64,000 bases of DNA from JAIYDQ01 sp034408855 (GCA_034408855.1 JAWXCK010000228.1:28651-92650), one strand, 5' to 3'; shown: positions 9,901 to 17,816, counted from the first letter of the stretch. Translations and numbers: made by a program. Notes: generated from the letters alone by a model not told the origin.

Positions 9901-10806
9901 GATCTGCTGTCCATGTTGGGATACAACCGCTAGACGCTCCGAGTCTTTGATTAATAGCCGATACGGACCTAGCATCCGACGCTTGACCAACGGCATCAAC
10001 GCCAAGATCAATACAATCGGAACGATGAATAGCACGCCAATTGTAACGCCGACCGCGAGATACGGCTGGCCGCTCATGAACTTCCAAAGCAACAAACCGA
10101 CTAAAATCCCTGGCAGAATACCGATGATCCAGGGTGTGATCGAGCCAGACAATCGCACGACGAAGTCGCTTTTGGTCGCGTCGGCGATACGTTTCATCGA
10201 AGCGACTATCGACGTGGTGGCATCCATCGATAATTGCATGGTGTCTGGTAGCGGGTCGTTGCATTCCACATCGCTTGCAGTGAAGGATGGGATACCGACG
10301 CTGCGGTCGATCATGACACTGCGAAATTGTTCGATCAGATCATCGGCTTCACTTCGACGCGACGCAAGCATGGCAATGAATCGCTCAAGCTGTTTCGCCG
10401 GCTTCGGCTTGACCTCTTCAAATTGCTGATCTAGAGCATGTCGAGTTTGTTCATGCGATTTATTTTCTTGTTGATGAGCGTGTTGGTGCGATTCTTTGAG
10501 TTCGTGTTTGCGTTTGGCTTCCATCCGCAGCGACGCCAACGTCGCACGATCGCTATGATAATACGCTTCTTCGAGACGTTCGTCCCAATCGGTGATCGCG
10601 CGATCTCGCTTGGATTGAAACGAATTGGCCAGTTGCTCCGATGAAGCCTGAAACGAATCTTCGATGACGCGACGATCGGTCGCCAGTTGTTTTGCCGTTG
10701 ATTCGAGCGAGCCACGATGGTGGCTCAGCCGTTGCTCGAGAGCGCGAATGAGCTGTTTTTTGCGGCGATCGTTTAAGATGGAAGGCAGTGAGACTCGGCG
10801 GTTCAT
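6931..10806 (-). CDS. FtsK/SpoIIIE-family ATPase, EssC/EccC-like, with coiled coils
   Basis: Large membrane ATPase of 1291 aa. In order: long charged coiled coil (about 15-165); two transmembrane helices (about 223-244 and 251-274); second coiled coil (about 300-445); three ATPase-like modules. Only the middle module (about 705-975) has a complete Walker A, GKTGSGKSS at 759-767, and Walker B, LLVVIDEF near 862. The first (about 455-690) and third (about 1030-1285, with GSDDALAAN and VVLFVVNLARF) look degenerate. Two TM helices followed by tandem FtsK domains is the plan of type VII secretion motors (EssC/EccC). The gene directly upstream encodes a WXG100-like protein. A role in DNA translocation is less likely, since no gamma domain is visible. 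Confidence 0.8.
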   Translation of the reverse strand: MNRRVSLPSILNDRRKKQLIRALEQRLSHHRGSLESTAKQLATDRRVIEDSFQASSEQLANSFQSKRDRAITDWDERLEEAYYHSDRATLASLRMEAKRKHELKESHQHAHQQENKSHEQTRHALDQQFEEVKPKPAKQLERFIAMLASRRSEADDLIEQFRSVMIDRSVGIPSFTASDVECNDPLPDTMQLSMDATTSIVASMKRIADATKSDFVVRLSGSITPWIIGILPGILVGLLLWKFMSGQPYLAVGVTIGVLFIVPIVLILALMPLVKRRMLGPYRLLIKDSERLAVVSQHGQQIAEAHCRSEQAKLLAEYKERLKKLDDEHRTTLANLDSKLAEEQLSLRTQQSSIRCQAALDCEKSIRTTDQKHTPIIEQVSTSQKEAYDQHLQSFEAKQRELEELQTRLLRKLNARVRTGTEHAQAWLKKQLDFFEQRFPSWESEIWTQGKWSRSKDSTVFPIGSCELSIEPDFQSRIRIDFDLLTCGALIIEADREHRQQASGLVQSILARAMTSLPMGNLHCTIIDPEGLGKDYAWLMQLADADPRLVGHRIWTQHNQIAEQLSMLAYQNEEIIQQRLRDRYANILEYNDDAGPMTEPLRLVVWSNFPFGLDETSWKSLCVLLASGARCGIGVIITIDPDHPWPVYTDREKVLQAGLRLQLSDVARVAEPGLDRLELQIDPPPSPTTLTAIVEHCTRAAMQAGRIEVPFETIKVDVEEFGRGFSSDDLVIPLGVAGVGRTTHLRLGHGTAQHVLIAGKTGSGKSSLLHTLITSAALKYAPDQLRMVLLDFKKGVEFQIYAQKKLPHAEIIGIESRREFGLSSLEYLDRVMQRRGELFRQAGVQDIPSWHRVRPEQKMPRLLVVIDEFQEMFVEDDKLAQQSAMLLDRVVRQGRSFGIHMVLASQTLGGSYSLPRTTLAQMAVRIALQCDGADAMMILGEDNLAATRLRHSGQAIYNDAGGRIESNQPFQVAYLTSSSHSAQLSRISPSDRPNDPSTNLLGRQIIFEGHRPAVWDTSDVQRGIDAIPKIESGALPLVLGESLSIEPTVTRALTRQAGRHFAIVGSDDALAANLIGSILRGWLHVQESNPLPKIYYLDGSRTEDRTSVVRPWLESAAFFDGAMDGNLKPVVGDLRDVDTTIATLVEELEQRIAAPDEPRPSVVLFVVNLARFRELRHVDEFSFGSSGDSAKMTTDAAFAKLLREGASVGMHVICWSDSWGTLSRFISRQGLRDLEVRALMQMSSNDSNQLIDSSAAHKLEPHAMIYFDETEGKIVKFRPYQANVEDSNNAN

Positions 10807-10901
10807 ATTAGGGCTTCTAGAAGCAGCGGGAATTTGCCACGGTCGAGGAGTGCAACCTATATTCTACACGCGGTGACTAGGACCTCAAACGCATGGCCTA
10901 T

Positions 10902-11132
10902 TCATTCTTCGTTGAGCATTTTTCCGAATTGGGCGGCGAGTTCGTTGGCGTCCTGCAGGGTGATCATCAATCGGCGCAGGGTATCGGCGATCGGCTGTAG
11001 ATGCTGGTTTTGGAATTCGACGGCCGTGGCGTCTTTCCATTTATCCATGACTTCAGCGACTTGGTTGTCTAGCTCGGCGGCTTTGGAGCGTATCCGTCCG
11101 GCACTGCCTAAGAAATCTTGTTGAAGCTTCAT
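10902..11132 (-). CDS. WXG100/ESAT-6-like small helical protein
   Basis: A 76-aa protein predicted as two long helices with a turn around DKWKDATAVEF (W32-K-D34), where WXG100 proteins carry W-x-G. Hydrophobic positions repeat with heptad-like spacing on both sides. The frame is open much further upstream over tilS, but the ATG at 11132, 14 nt after the tilS stop, gives a plausible start. WXG100 proteins are dimeric helical hairpins exported by FtsK/EssC-type ATPases, and exactly such an ATPase gene lies 95 nt downstream on the same strand. The Gly-to-Asp change and short length make the family call probable rather than certain. Confidence 0.6.
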   Translation of the reverse strand: MKLQQDFLGSAGRIRSKAAELDNQVAEVMDKWKDATAVEFQNQHLQPIADTLRRLMITLQDANELAAQFGKMLNEE

Positions 11133-11146
11133 GGCGATTGCCTGAA

Positions 11147-12175
11147 CTATTCCTGTTTGGACTCGATAATCCATCGATCGCCTTCTCGGCTTACGATGAT
11201 TCGGGATGGAAGTTCTATCATAACCGCCTTGGCGAGCGGTGAACCGAAGAATTTGCGAATGCGATTCCAATGCTCTTGGGTCATCGGCATCAATGACCAC
11301 GTCTGCTGTTTCCAAAGTAATACGAGCGAGTGTTGAATCATTGGCCACTCTTGGTCTACCGATTCACTGACTACGATTTCAATGCGATGCGGCGTTGTGC
11401 GTGCGACGCAATTTTCAAGCCACTGTCGAGCTTGAAAGCCAAGCCATTGTTGCAATTCGGCCAAGATCAAATTCGAACGCAGGATCGATTTCTTGGCGTC
11501 TTTCCCGAAATCCTCTTCGATCAATGGCAGCCAGCGATTGCGGATGCGATTCCGCGTGTAATTGCTCGATGCATTGCTCGAATCTTGACGGTATTCTTGG
11601 CGGCAATGTTGGAGGTATTCGATAATTTCGGTCCGCCAAACGTCGACGAGCGGACGAACCAAAACTAGTTCGGTATCAAGATCTCGAAAGGGTGCAATTC
11701 CGGTCAGCCCGTTGAGACCGGTACCGCGAACAAGATTATGCAGCGTTGTTTCGACACTATCGTCGGCGGTGTGTGCAACGGCGACATAACGAGCACCGTG
11801 CCTTCGGGCAACCTTACGCAGAAACTGGTATCGAAGGTCGCGAAGTGAAGCTTCGTCGGAAGATCGGTTCGATGATTCGCTCGATAGGCTAGCCAACGAT
11901 TCTCGATCGTCTAAGGAAGAATTCGTAACCGCAATGCAGCCCAATTGTCGAGCCAGTTCGACGACGAATGTTTCGTCTTGATCGCTCTCCGAGCCACGCA
12001 AAGCGTGGTTATAGTGAGCGGCGATCAGCGTCGAGCCAACTGCCTTGAGCTGGCTGGTCGCCAAAAGAAGCGCGGTCGAGTCGGCTCCACCGCTGCAGCC
12101 GATGACGATCGTCATGTTTCGCCAACGATCGGTTGGCCATCGGCGTTCTAGTTTCTCGATTAGCGGCAAATTCAT
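11147..12175 (-). CDS. tilS: tRNA(Ile)-lysidine synthetase
   Basis: ATP-dependent enzyme that converts C34 of the tRNA(Ile2) anticodon to lysidine so that AUA is read as isoleucine. The 342-aa protein has the PP-loop SGGADS at 28-33, HYNHALRG near 56-63, and further family segments VAHTADDSVETTLHNLVRG, GLTGI and NASSNYTRNRIRN. It sits between cpaE and the WXG100-like gene with short gaps (34 and 14 nt), so this essential gene is probably carried on the same transcript as the pilus and secretion genes. Confidence 0.92.
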   Translation of the reverse strand: MNLPLIEKLERRWPTDRWRNMTIVIGCSGGADSTALLLATSQLKAVGSTLIAAHYNHALRGSESDQDETFVVELARQLGCIAVTNSSLDDRESLASLSSESSNRSSDEASLRDLRYQFLRKVARRHGARYVAVAHTADDSVETTLHNLVRGTGLNGLTGIAPFRDLDTELVLVRPLVDVWRTEIIEYLQHCRQEYRQDSSNASSNYTRNRIRNRWLPLIEEDFGKDAKKSILRSNLILAELQQWLGFQARQWLENCVARTTPHRIEIVVSESVDQEWPMIQHSLVLLWKQQTWSLMPMTQEHWNRIRKFFGSPLAKAVMIELPSRIIVSREGDRWIIESKQE

Positions 12176-12209
12176 GCCGCCGAATGATACCCCCGGCGAT
12201 TCAATGTCG

Positions 12210-13457
12210 CTACGACTTGGCTTTTACTTTTGGGTTTTTTCCCTGAAAAAAGTTGAGCCATCGGGCTGAGGATGCGACGGACTTATCTGCGCCACCTTCA
12301 CCGGACTCGGATTCGTCGCCTACAACATTGCCGACCAGCATATCGGTCAATTGCATGATCGACTGGGTGATCGGAGCCCGTGGGGCTTGTTCGATCAGCG
12401 GCACACCATTGTTGCGCATTTCGACCATAGTGCGATAGTCGTTGGGGATCTGATGGTAGACGTCGCGTCCGATCGATTCACGAGCTTTTTTGAGACTGAT
12501 CTGACCGCTTTCCAAACCCATTCGATTGACAACGACTTTTACCTTGTCGCGGATATTGTCCATCTCCTGAAAACTCATCAACAGTCGTACCATATTTCTT
12601 AAGCACGGCAGGTCCAATTGAACAATCAACGCAACTTCGTTGACCAATTCCATCGCCGCAAGGTCGACTTCGCTGAACGACTTGGACGTATCGATCACGA
12701 CGTGCGTGAAGGATGCTCTAAGCAACCCGATTACCTTGCGAAGGCTCTCTGGATTGATCGCCGAGAGGTCTTGCAATTGAACAGGACGAGGAAGCAAGTA
12801 TAGCCCTGACGAGTGTTTGGTGAGACTCTTGCGAAGCAATTGAAAGTCGAGCCGCGAAACATTTTCGGTAACGTCGAGCAAACTATAGTCGGGGATCGAG
12901 TCCAAGAAAACGTCGGCGTCGCCGAGTGCTAGATCGAGATCGACTAAGGCGACTGAGTTCTCGGGATTGCTGGCTAGATTGCAGCCGATGTTCACGGCGA
13001 TCGAAGTACATCCAACGCCTCCGGTCGCGCCGGCGACGGCGATCATTTTGCAGGCTCGAATGCGAGAATCACCAGTGCCAAATTTTGCTTCGAGAATTCG
13101 ATGCAAGGTTGACAGCAGTTCGTCCACGTTTACTGGCAAGGTCAAGAATTCCTTCGCACCAGCTCGCAGGGCTTTCAGGATCGTTGGTCCGTCGGTGCTT
13201 TGCGACAGGGCGATTAGCACGCAATCGGGCGACGCAGAACGCAAGCGTTCGATCAAGGCGATCGCCTTTTCGGGCGACGAATCCATACAGATGACGCCGA
13301 CATCCGGAGTTGTTTGAGATACGACATCTCCAAAGAACTCGTATCTCGAGCACTCGGCTTCTAACCAAACCAAGTCCATGCCGATCAGCATCGACTTGAG
13401 TTTCTCACGCGTTTCGTCGCGTGGATCAACTAGGGCTAAGCGTAGTACGTTGCTCAT
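12210..13457 (-). CDS. cpaE: Tad/Flp pilus assembly ATPase-like localisation protein (CpaE/TadZ)
   Basis: 415-aa protein with an atypical response-regulator receiver domain (about 4-125) joined to a MinD/ParA-type ATPase domain (about 135-370). The deviant Walker A reads GATGGVGCTS at 143-152, with Cys where ParA proteins have the second Lys, as is frequent in TadZ/CpaE. TadZ localises the Tad pilus machine in the cell. The C-terminal tail is Gly/Glu-rich and then basic. It follows the cpaC-like secretin gene by 68 nt. The usual next genes (cpaF, tadB, tadC) are absent here and tilS follows instead. Confidence 0.85.
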   Translation of the reverse strand: MSNVLRLALVDPRDETREKLKSMLIGMDLVWLEAECSRYEFFGDVVSQTTPDVGVICMDSSPEKAIALIERLRSASPDCVLIALSQSTDGPTILKALRAGAKEFLTLPVNVDELLSTLHRILEAKFGTGDSRIRACKMIAVAGATGGVGCTSIAVNIGCNLASNPENSVALVDLDLALGDADVFLDSIPDYSLLDVTENVSRLDFQLLRKSLTKHSSGLYLLPRPVQLQDLSAINPESLRKVIGLLRASFTHVVIDTSKSFSEVDLAAMELVNEVALIVQLDLPCLRNMVRLLMSFQEMDNIRDKVKVVVNRMGLESGQISLKKARESIGRDVYHQIPNDYRTMVEMRNNGVPLIEQAPRAPITQSIMQLTDMLVGNVVGDESESGEGGADKSVASSARWLNFFQGKNPKVKAKS

Positions 13458-13525
13458 TTGTTTCTCTTCGTGTCAGGTAACCTAATCGAATTCGCATCAT
13501 TTCAACGGCGATTCGATGGCTTGAA

Positions 13526-15094
13526 CTATCGATACGTTTGTCCGTAAGCTGGACTCATTGGGTTCGAGGCCCCATTCGAGATTCTGTAGGCAGCCGGGTC
13601 GACGTTCATGGACGGATAGTTCGATTGAGTAGCAGGCGTGCCTGTCGGATTCCCCATGGACTGGTTCGGAACTCCAAGTTGAGCGTTCGGATATCCCGAG
13701 TACTGGACACCGGTCTGGCAGTTGCCAGTTGGTGGGCATGGATTCGGAGTTTCGATATAGCCTCGCCAGTAAAGTTCCTTGTCGGATGGGCTAAAGGAGT
13801 TGTAGCCAGGGCCACCCGGTGGTACTTCGCATGGATCCATCGCTGCGGCAAAGTCAGGCGTGACGGTAATCAGCAACTCGACTTCGTTCTGTACTTCTCG
13901 ATTGCTTCGGAACATGGCTCCGAGGAACGGCAGATCACACAACCCCGGAATACCCGTCGATTGTGCTTCGGTTCGAGTTTGCAAAAGACCGGCTAAGGCC
14001 AGTGTCTGTCCAGCCCGTAGTTCTACGGCAGTTTCGACAAACCGTGAACGCAGACCTGGGACGGACGTTCCAGCAATGGTTACACTGCGTGCGGAATCGA
14101 TTTCGCTGATTGTCGGACGGATTTCCAACCAAATTCGACCATCACCTCGCACTTTCGCAACAAAGTCCAAGCGAGTCCCGAACTCTCGGAAGTCGACACC
14201 GACTAAACCCTGCCCGGCAGGAATCAAGATTGGGAATTCACCACCCGAATTGAAACTCGCAGGTCGGCCGTCGATTGCGACCACCGTTGGGTCGGCCATC
14301 ACCTTAACAAGATTTCGATCTTGCAAGGCCTTAATAGAAGCGAAGAATCCGTTTCCGCCGTCGACGATACCGAATCGGAATTGATCGTTGGTGACCGTTC
14401 GCGTCCCAGCCGTACTCGCCGCGCTTAGCGTTCCAGCAACTGCCTGTTGAATCGAATCGTTCCCAATGTCGGCGGCCCAATCGACGCCCAATTGGCGAAG
14501 CTTGGTACGCGATACTTCCATGATTTGACAGTGCAACATGACCGTATGCACGCCGATCACTTCGATACGATTGATCACCGATGGATAGTATTGTTCGGCG
14601 ATTGCGACGGCTTGTTCGACGTGTTCGTCAGACGTCACCTGACCGCTGATGATGACCGCGTTCTGAATCGGTCGAACATGCAGCGTTGCCATCGGGAATT
14701 CCGCTCGAAGAATTGCTTCGAGTTCCCGTGCGTCGCCAAGCACCATGACTTGAACACTGTAGACCTGTTTGTTGGGGCCGTAGAGATCGACCTGAGTCAC
14801 ACCAGTGGCTTTCGCCGAAACCAGCAGTTCGTTTCGAGCCATCGGACGAGCGACAAGCACTGCGTCGTTGTGGACGCTAGCTCGTTCGATGTCGTCGTGC
14901 AGTTTAAGAAGATGGTTTGAATTCACCACCATCTGTACCTGCTCATTGTTTTTAGTAACCAGGGTACTGCCGGCTGGCGGTAACGCTGGGTTGCTTTGAC
15001 CGTTTGTCGTCAAGGACAACGCAAGCACGGACAAAATGGCGACTGGGAGCACCATTACTCTTGTTGAACCGATGACTTTTAATTCAAACGACAT
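13526..15094 (-). CDS. cpaC: Tad/Flp pilus secretin (CpaC/RcpA)
   Basis: Outer-membrane secretin through which the Flp pilus passes. The frame opens at 15157, but the ATG at 15094 has AAGGA 10 nt upstream and begins directly with a signal peptide, so I prefer it (522 aa). After the signal peptide come a pilus-assembly N-domain and a BON-like segment (NAVIISGQVTSDEHVEQAV). The secretin core follows (IWLEIRPTISEIDSARSV, VELRAGQTLALAGLLQ, GIPGLCDLPFLGAMFRS, ELLITVTPDF). The C-terminal 100 residues are Pro/Asn/Tyr-rich and low in complexity. Second gene of the cpaB-cpaC-cpaE run. Confidence 0.9.
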   Translation of the reverse strand: MSFELKVIGSTRVMVLPVAILSVLALSLTTNGQSNPALPPAGSTLVTKNNEQVQMVVNSNHLLKLHDDIERASVHNDAVLVARPMARNELLVSAKATGVTQVDLYGPNKQVYSVQVMVLGDARELEAILRAEFPMATLHVRPIQNAVIISGQVTSDEHVEQAVAIAEQYYPSVINRIEVIGVHTVMLHCQIMEVSRTKLRQLGVDWAADIGNDSIQQAVAGTLSAASTAGTRTVTNDQFRFGIVDGGNGFFASIKALQDRNLVKVMADPTVVAIDGRPASFNSGGEFPILIPAGQGLVGVDFREFGTRLDFVAKVRGDGRIWLEIRPTISEIDSARSVTIAGTSVPGLRSRFVETAVELRAGQTLALAGLLQTRTEAQSTGIPGLCDLPFLGAMFRSNREVQNEVELLITVTPDFAAAMDPCEVPPGGPGYNSFSPSDKELYWRGYIETPNPCPPTGNCQTGVQYSGYPNAQLGVPNQSMGNPTGTPATQSNYPSMNVDPAAYRISNGASNPMSPAYGQTYR

Positions 15095-15249
15095 TATTGC
15101 CACATCCTTGCGAGTCGTTGTCGAAATATCGTCGCGCGACTTTGAAATTCCATCCATGGTTTTCCATTGCTATCATTATTATCGGCGAACTTGTTAGAAG
15201 CCGGACGATCCTTCGAGCCGGATTCATCCGAGCTCAAGGCACAATCGTT

Positions 15250-16341
15250 CTACTTCGTTCTATCGTCATCGGCAGACGGATACGCAGGCTTGAACCCACT
15301 TGGATTATAGATCCATCGCTGACCGTCCCAAACCATTCCATTTGGTAAACCTTGACTGTTAGAGGAATCGGATGGGCTCGCGTCATCGATTTCCGCATTA
15401 GCTTTCAAAGTTTCCTCTTCTTCCTTGGACGCCTCGATTACCTTCTGTGGAATCTCATCGTCGTTGGACCAGGCGTACGTATCGGTAGCGTTGGGCGAGA
15501 ACACGACCATGCGTTTCTTGGGGGCTTGTTTTTTAGATGGCGAAGCGACGATTGTAGGTTCGGTGACTAGCGTCGCCGCCTGTTGCGGCACTTCGTCCTG
15601 AACTGAACTCCTCACCCATGCTAAGAAGTCGTCTCCGTTATCGGTTTTTTGATTGGCTTCATCGTCACTCGCAAGCGGTCGCAAGGCCAATGTCAATCGG
15701 CCCAGGTTCTTGGCGGTATTCAACGCTTCATATTGGCTTGAACGTATTAGAAGTTGAATCGTGCCAGCTCGCTTTGACGGCCCTTCTTCATGTTCGCGAA
15801 CCGCTATTCCGTCCACCATAAGCACTTCGACGTTTTCCATAACGAGCAAGCTTTTGCTCTCCAGGATTCGACCATTCTTCTCGAAGAAACCGTGGATATC
15901 GACGCGATGCCCTGGCTGGATATAGCCGACACCACCATTGTTGGCGTCGACAGGTAAGTCAAAAACTTTGCATCCTGGCGGGATCGTCTGGGCAATGCTC
16001 TCATTCGATAGGTTGACTTTGCGCTCCAAAAGTGGCTCGCCTTGGTAAAGTCGCTGATTGGTGAACTTCCCATCGGCAACCTTGAGCTCTTTAATTGCGC
16101 CTTGCGGAATGCGATCGGCGGGCCATTTTTCGAGTTTAAATCGATCAGCGGTAATCTTGGTATTGACCGCGACATCCTTTGACGCCACCAAGATATCGAC
16201 CATCTGGACGGCCGGGGCACCTTTTCCCTGGTCTTTGATGACTTGGTTTGCTGCAACTGCCGCGACTGTGCCACATCCTAATGCAACGGCTAGTAAAAGT
16301 ACTGATTTAGCTCGCATGGCCGAATAACCTTTGTATTGCAT
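15250..16341 (-). CDS. cpaB: Flp pilus assembly protein CpaB/RcpC
   Basis: 363 aa (355 if the ATG at 16317 is used, which starts MRAKSVLLLAVALG). One N-terminal transmembrane anchor is followed by a SAF domain (DILVASKDVAVNTKITADRF ... LYQGEPLLERKV) and the CpaB-type beta region (GCKVFDLPVDANNGGVGYI, PGHRVDIHGFF). CpaB is a periplasmic stabiliser of the Tad secretin, with a proposed peptidoglycan interaction through SAF. The last 100 residues are a charged, Ser/Glu-rich extension. First gene of the minus-strand pilus directon and divergent from the cobalamin-riboswitch operon. Confidence 0.88.
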   Translation of the reverse strand: MQYKGYSAMRAKSVLLLAVALGCGTVAAVAANQVIKDQGKGAPAVQMVDILVASKDVAVNTKITADRFKLEKWPADRIPQGAIKELKVADGKFTNQRLYQGEPLLERKVNLSNESIAQTIPPGCKVFDLPVDANNGGVGYIQPGHRVDIHGFFEKNGRILESKSLLVMENVEVLMVDGIAVREHEEGPSKRAGTIQLLIRSSQYEALNTAKNLGRLTLALRPLASDDEANQKTDNGDDFLAWVRSSVQDEVPQQAATLVTEPTIVASPSKKQAPKKRMVVFSPNATDTYAWSNDDEIPQKVIEASKEEEETLKANAEIDDASPSDSSNSQGLPNGMVWDGQRWIYNPSGFKPAYPSADDDRTK

Positions 16342-16549
16342 TCAACCCGCTAGAAAATCGAATCCAGCGAGCGAATGCGAGGAACAAGGCTTCCGTGCCA
16401 AGAATTGACTAATGATCTTCGATTCAAAGTCTCATTACACAACGCTATCTTATTTTTCTTAAGCTAGCTTTTCTCTGTTGTCGTCTTCCTGCCAGCGAAA
16501 CTTTGGTTTTTCCGATCTGCAACGTCAAAATCGCTACGAACCGACGCAC
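16342..16549. other. Gene-free spacer upstream of cpaB
   Basis: Part of the 590-bp divergent gap between cpaB and the riboswitch operon. It must hold the cpaB promoter on the minus strand, but I cannot identify a convincing -10/-35 pair. No reading frame or repeat is supported. Confidence 0.5.
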
Positions 16550-16577
16550 TTGACAATGCTGCGATTATTCGTATAAT
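16550..16577 (+). promoter_or_regulatory. Sigma-70-type promoter for the riboswitch operon
   Basis: TTGACA at 16550-16555 and TATAAT at 16572-16577, both perfect hexamers, with 16 bp between them. The expected start of transcription (about 16584) lies a few bases before the riboswitch aptamer. Confidence 0.8.
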
Positions 16578-16591
16578 CCGACCTTAGCTGT

Positions 16592-16795
16592 GTGGTGGCG
16601 AGCCTTTCAAAGTCAATGAGAGATTCGCGAACAGGGAACTCCGGTGTAATTCCGGGACGGTCCAGCCGCTGTAAGTCATCCGCGATCATTCAGATGATCG
16701 CAACTTGGTCTCCTTCTACTAAGAAGTGCCATTGCCCAAAAGTTGGGTGAGAAGGCGTTGAGAGCGAGCGATGATGAGTCAGAAGACCTACCACC
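16592..16795 (+). promoter_or_regulatory. Cobalamin (adenosylcobalamin-type) riboswitch
   Basis: Core elements in the right order: AGGGAACTCCGGTGTAATTC (from 16633), GGTCCAGCCGCTGTAA (16659-16674), a variable arm forming a perfect 8-bp hairpin (16682-16689 with 16694-16701), GCCATTGCCC and then GAGAAGGC, and finally the 3' B12 box AGTCAGAAGACCTACCA (16777-16793). GTGGT near 16592 can pair with ACCAC near 16790 to close P1. Cobalamin riboswitches repress B12 uptake or synthesis genes, or B12-independent isoenzymes, when B12 is plentiful. This copy reads toward the DUF1559 gene at 16932, not toward cpaB. Confidence 0.93.
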
Positions 16796-16931
16796 AGAGT
16801 AGATAGATCAGCGCCTTCTCGGGTTAAGGCATCTATTGCAAAGCTTCGTGCGAATCGTTCACCAATTGCTGACGAAGGTCGAGTATGTGATCGGTTCGAA
16901 GCTACCTGTTTTCGACTCAAGGTGAATCGGT
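16796..16931 (+). promoter_or_regulatory. Leader / expression platform candidate with RBS
   Basis: Between aptamer and start codon lies a hairpin (ATAGAT 16803-16808 with ATCTAT 16831-16836, GCCTT 16813-16817 with AAGGC 16826-16830) without a following U run. The ribosome-binding site AAGGTGA ends 6 nt before the ATG at 16932. GGTGAA (16921-16926) is complementary to TTCACC (16858-16863), so control of translation by sequestering the ribosome-binding site is possible. This pairing is inferred by eye. Confidence 0.45.
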
Positions 16932-17816
16932 ATGTCGCACAACCAGAAAAACTCCAACGCCAGCGAACTCCACCATGTGGAACGCGCGGCGCCATGCTTT
17001 TTGCCACATGCATCTGCCAAAGTCTCGTCGCCGTGCGTGTCGGGTTTTACGTTGGTCGAGCTCCTCGTCGTCATCGCGATCATCGGCATTCTTACCAGCA
17101 CCATCCTCCCATCCATCCAGCAAGCTCGGGAAGCGGCTCGTCGCTCGACTTGTATGAGCAACCTACGGCAAGTCGGACTGGCGATGGCGATGTACCAACA
17201 GTCACTCGGCACTTTGCCACCGGGTTGCATGGAGAGACGACCATGGCGAGGGTCGCCGCTCCTAAAAAACTACGCCTGGTCCGCCTTGTTGTTGCCGTAT
17301 CTCGAACAAAACAATCTATCTAGTTCGATTGATTTCAATGTTGCCTCCGATCATCCGCGCAATGTGGCAGTTGGTACGACCGACCTTTCGCTTTACCTGT
17401 GCCCTTCGGCAACTTTCCGTTCGCAGTTACGGCAAGGACGCAGTCACTATGGTGGGCTCTATGGACAACGGATATCGACGAAAATAGAGACGAATAACGG
17501 TGTCTTCATCTACGACAACCCGATTCGATTTGAAGACATTCTCGACGGATTGACCAACACGCTCGCCGTCTCCGAAGACACGCTCGGTCCAGATTCGTAC
17601 TGGATCAATGGCAGCAACATTTTTGAGCAATCCGGTGGCATCAATGATCCGAAAGCATGGATCGGTGATAACGAAATTCGCAGTCAACATCTCGGTGGCG
17701 CTATGTCGCTGTTCTGCTGTGGTCGCGTCGCCTTCCTATCGAACTCAACCGATCGCTTCGCCCTCGCAGCTTGGATTACCCGGGCTTCGGGCGAACCGAA
17801 CGAACTAGAACAATAG
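16932..17816 (+). CDS. DUF1559 pseudopilin-like protein under B12 riboswitch control
   Basis: 294 aa with a type II prepilin leader: a long pre-sequence, then SG-FTLVELLVVIAIIGIL near residues 37-52 (cleavage expected before Phe) and a hydrophobic helix ending in QAREAARRSTCMSNLRQ. The rest follows the DUF1559 plan, a family greatly expanded in planctomycetes and of unknown role. The usual C-terminal H-x-GG...FADGSV box is altered to HLGGAMSLFCCGRVAF. The start at 16932 is backed by AAGGTGA. Being first behind a cobalamin riboswitch, it is probably made only when B12 is scarce; a role in assembling or displaying the next gene's product is my inference. Confidence 0.88.
   Translation: MSHNQKNSNASELHHVERAAPCFLPHASAKVSSPCVSGFTLVELLVVIAIIGILTSTILPSIQQAREAARRSTCMSNLRQVGLAMAMYQQSLGTLPPGCMERRPWRGSPLLKNYAWSALLLPYLEQNNLSSSIDFNVASDHPRNVAVGTTDLSLYLCPSATFRSQLRQGRSHYGGLYGQRISTKIETNNGVFIYDNPIRFEDILDGLTNTLAVSEDTLGPDSYWINGSNIFEQSGGINDPKAWIGDNEIRSQHLGGAMSLFCCGRVAFLSNSTDRFALAAWITRASGEPNELEQ

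Noticed and set aside
16690..17230. Antisense frames over the riboswitch and the start of the DUF1559 gene
   Set aside because: They run opposite to a clear riboswitch and a well-supported gene and show no protein-family features.
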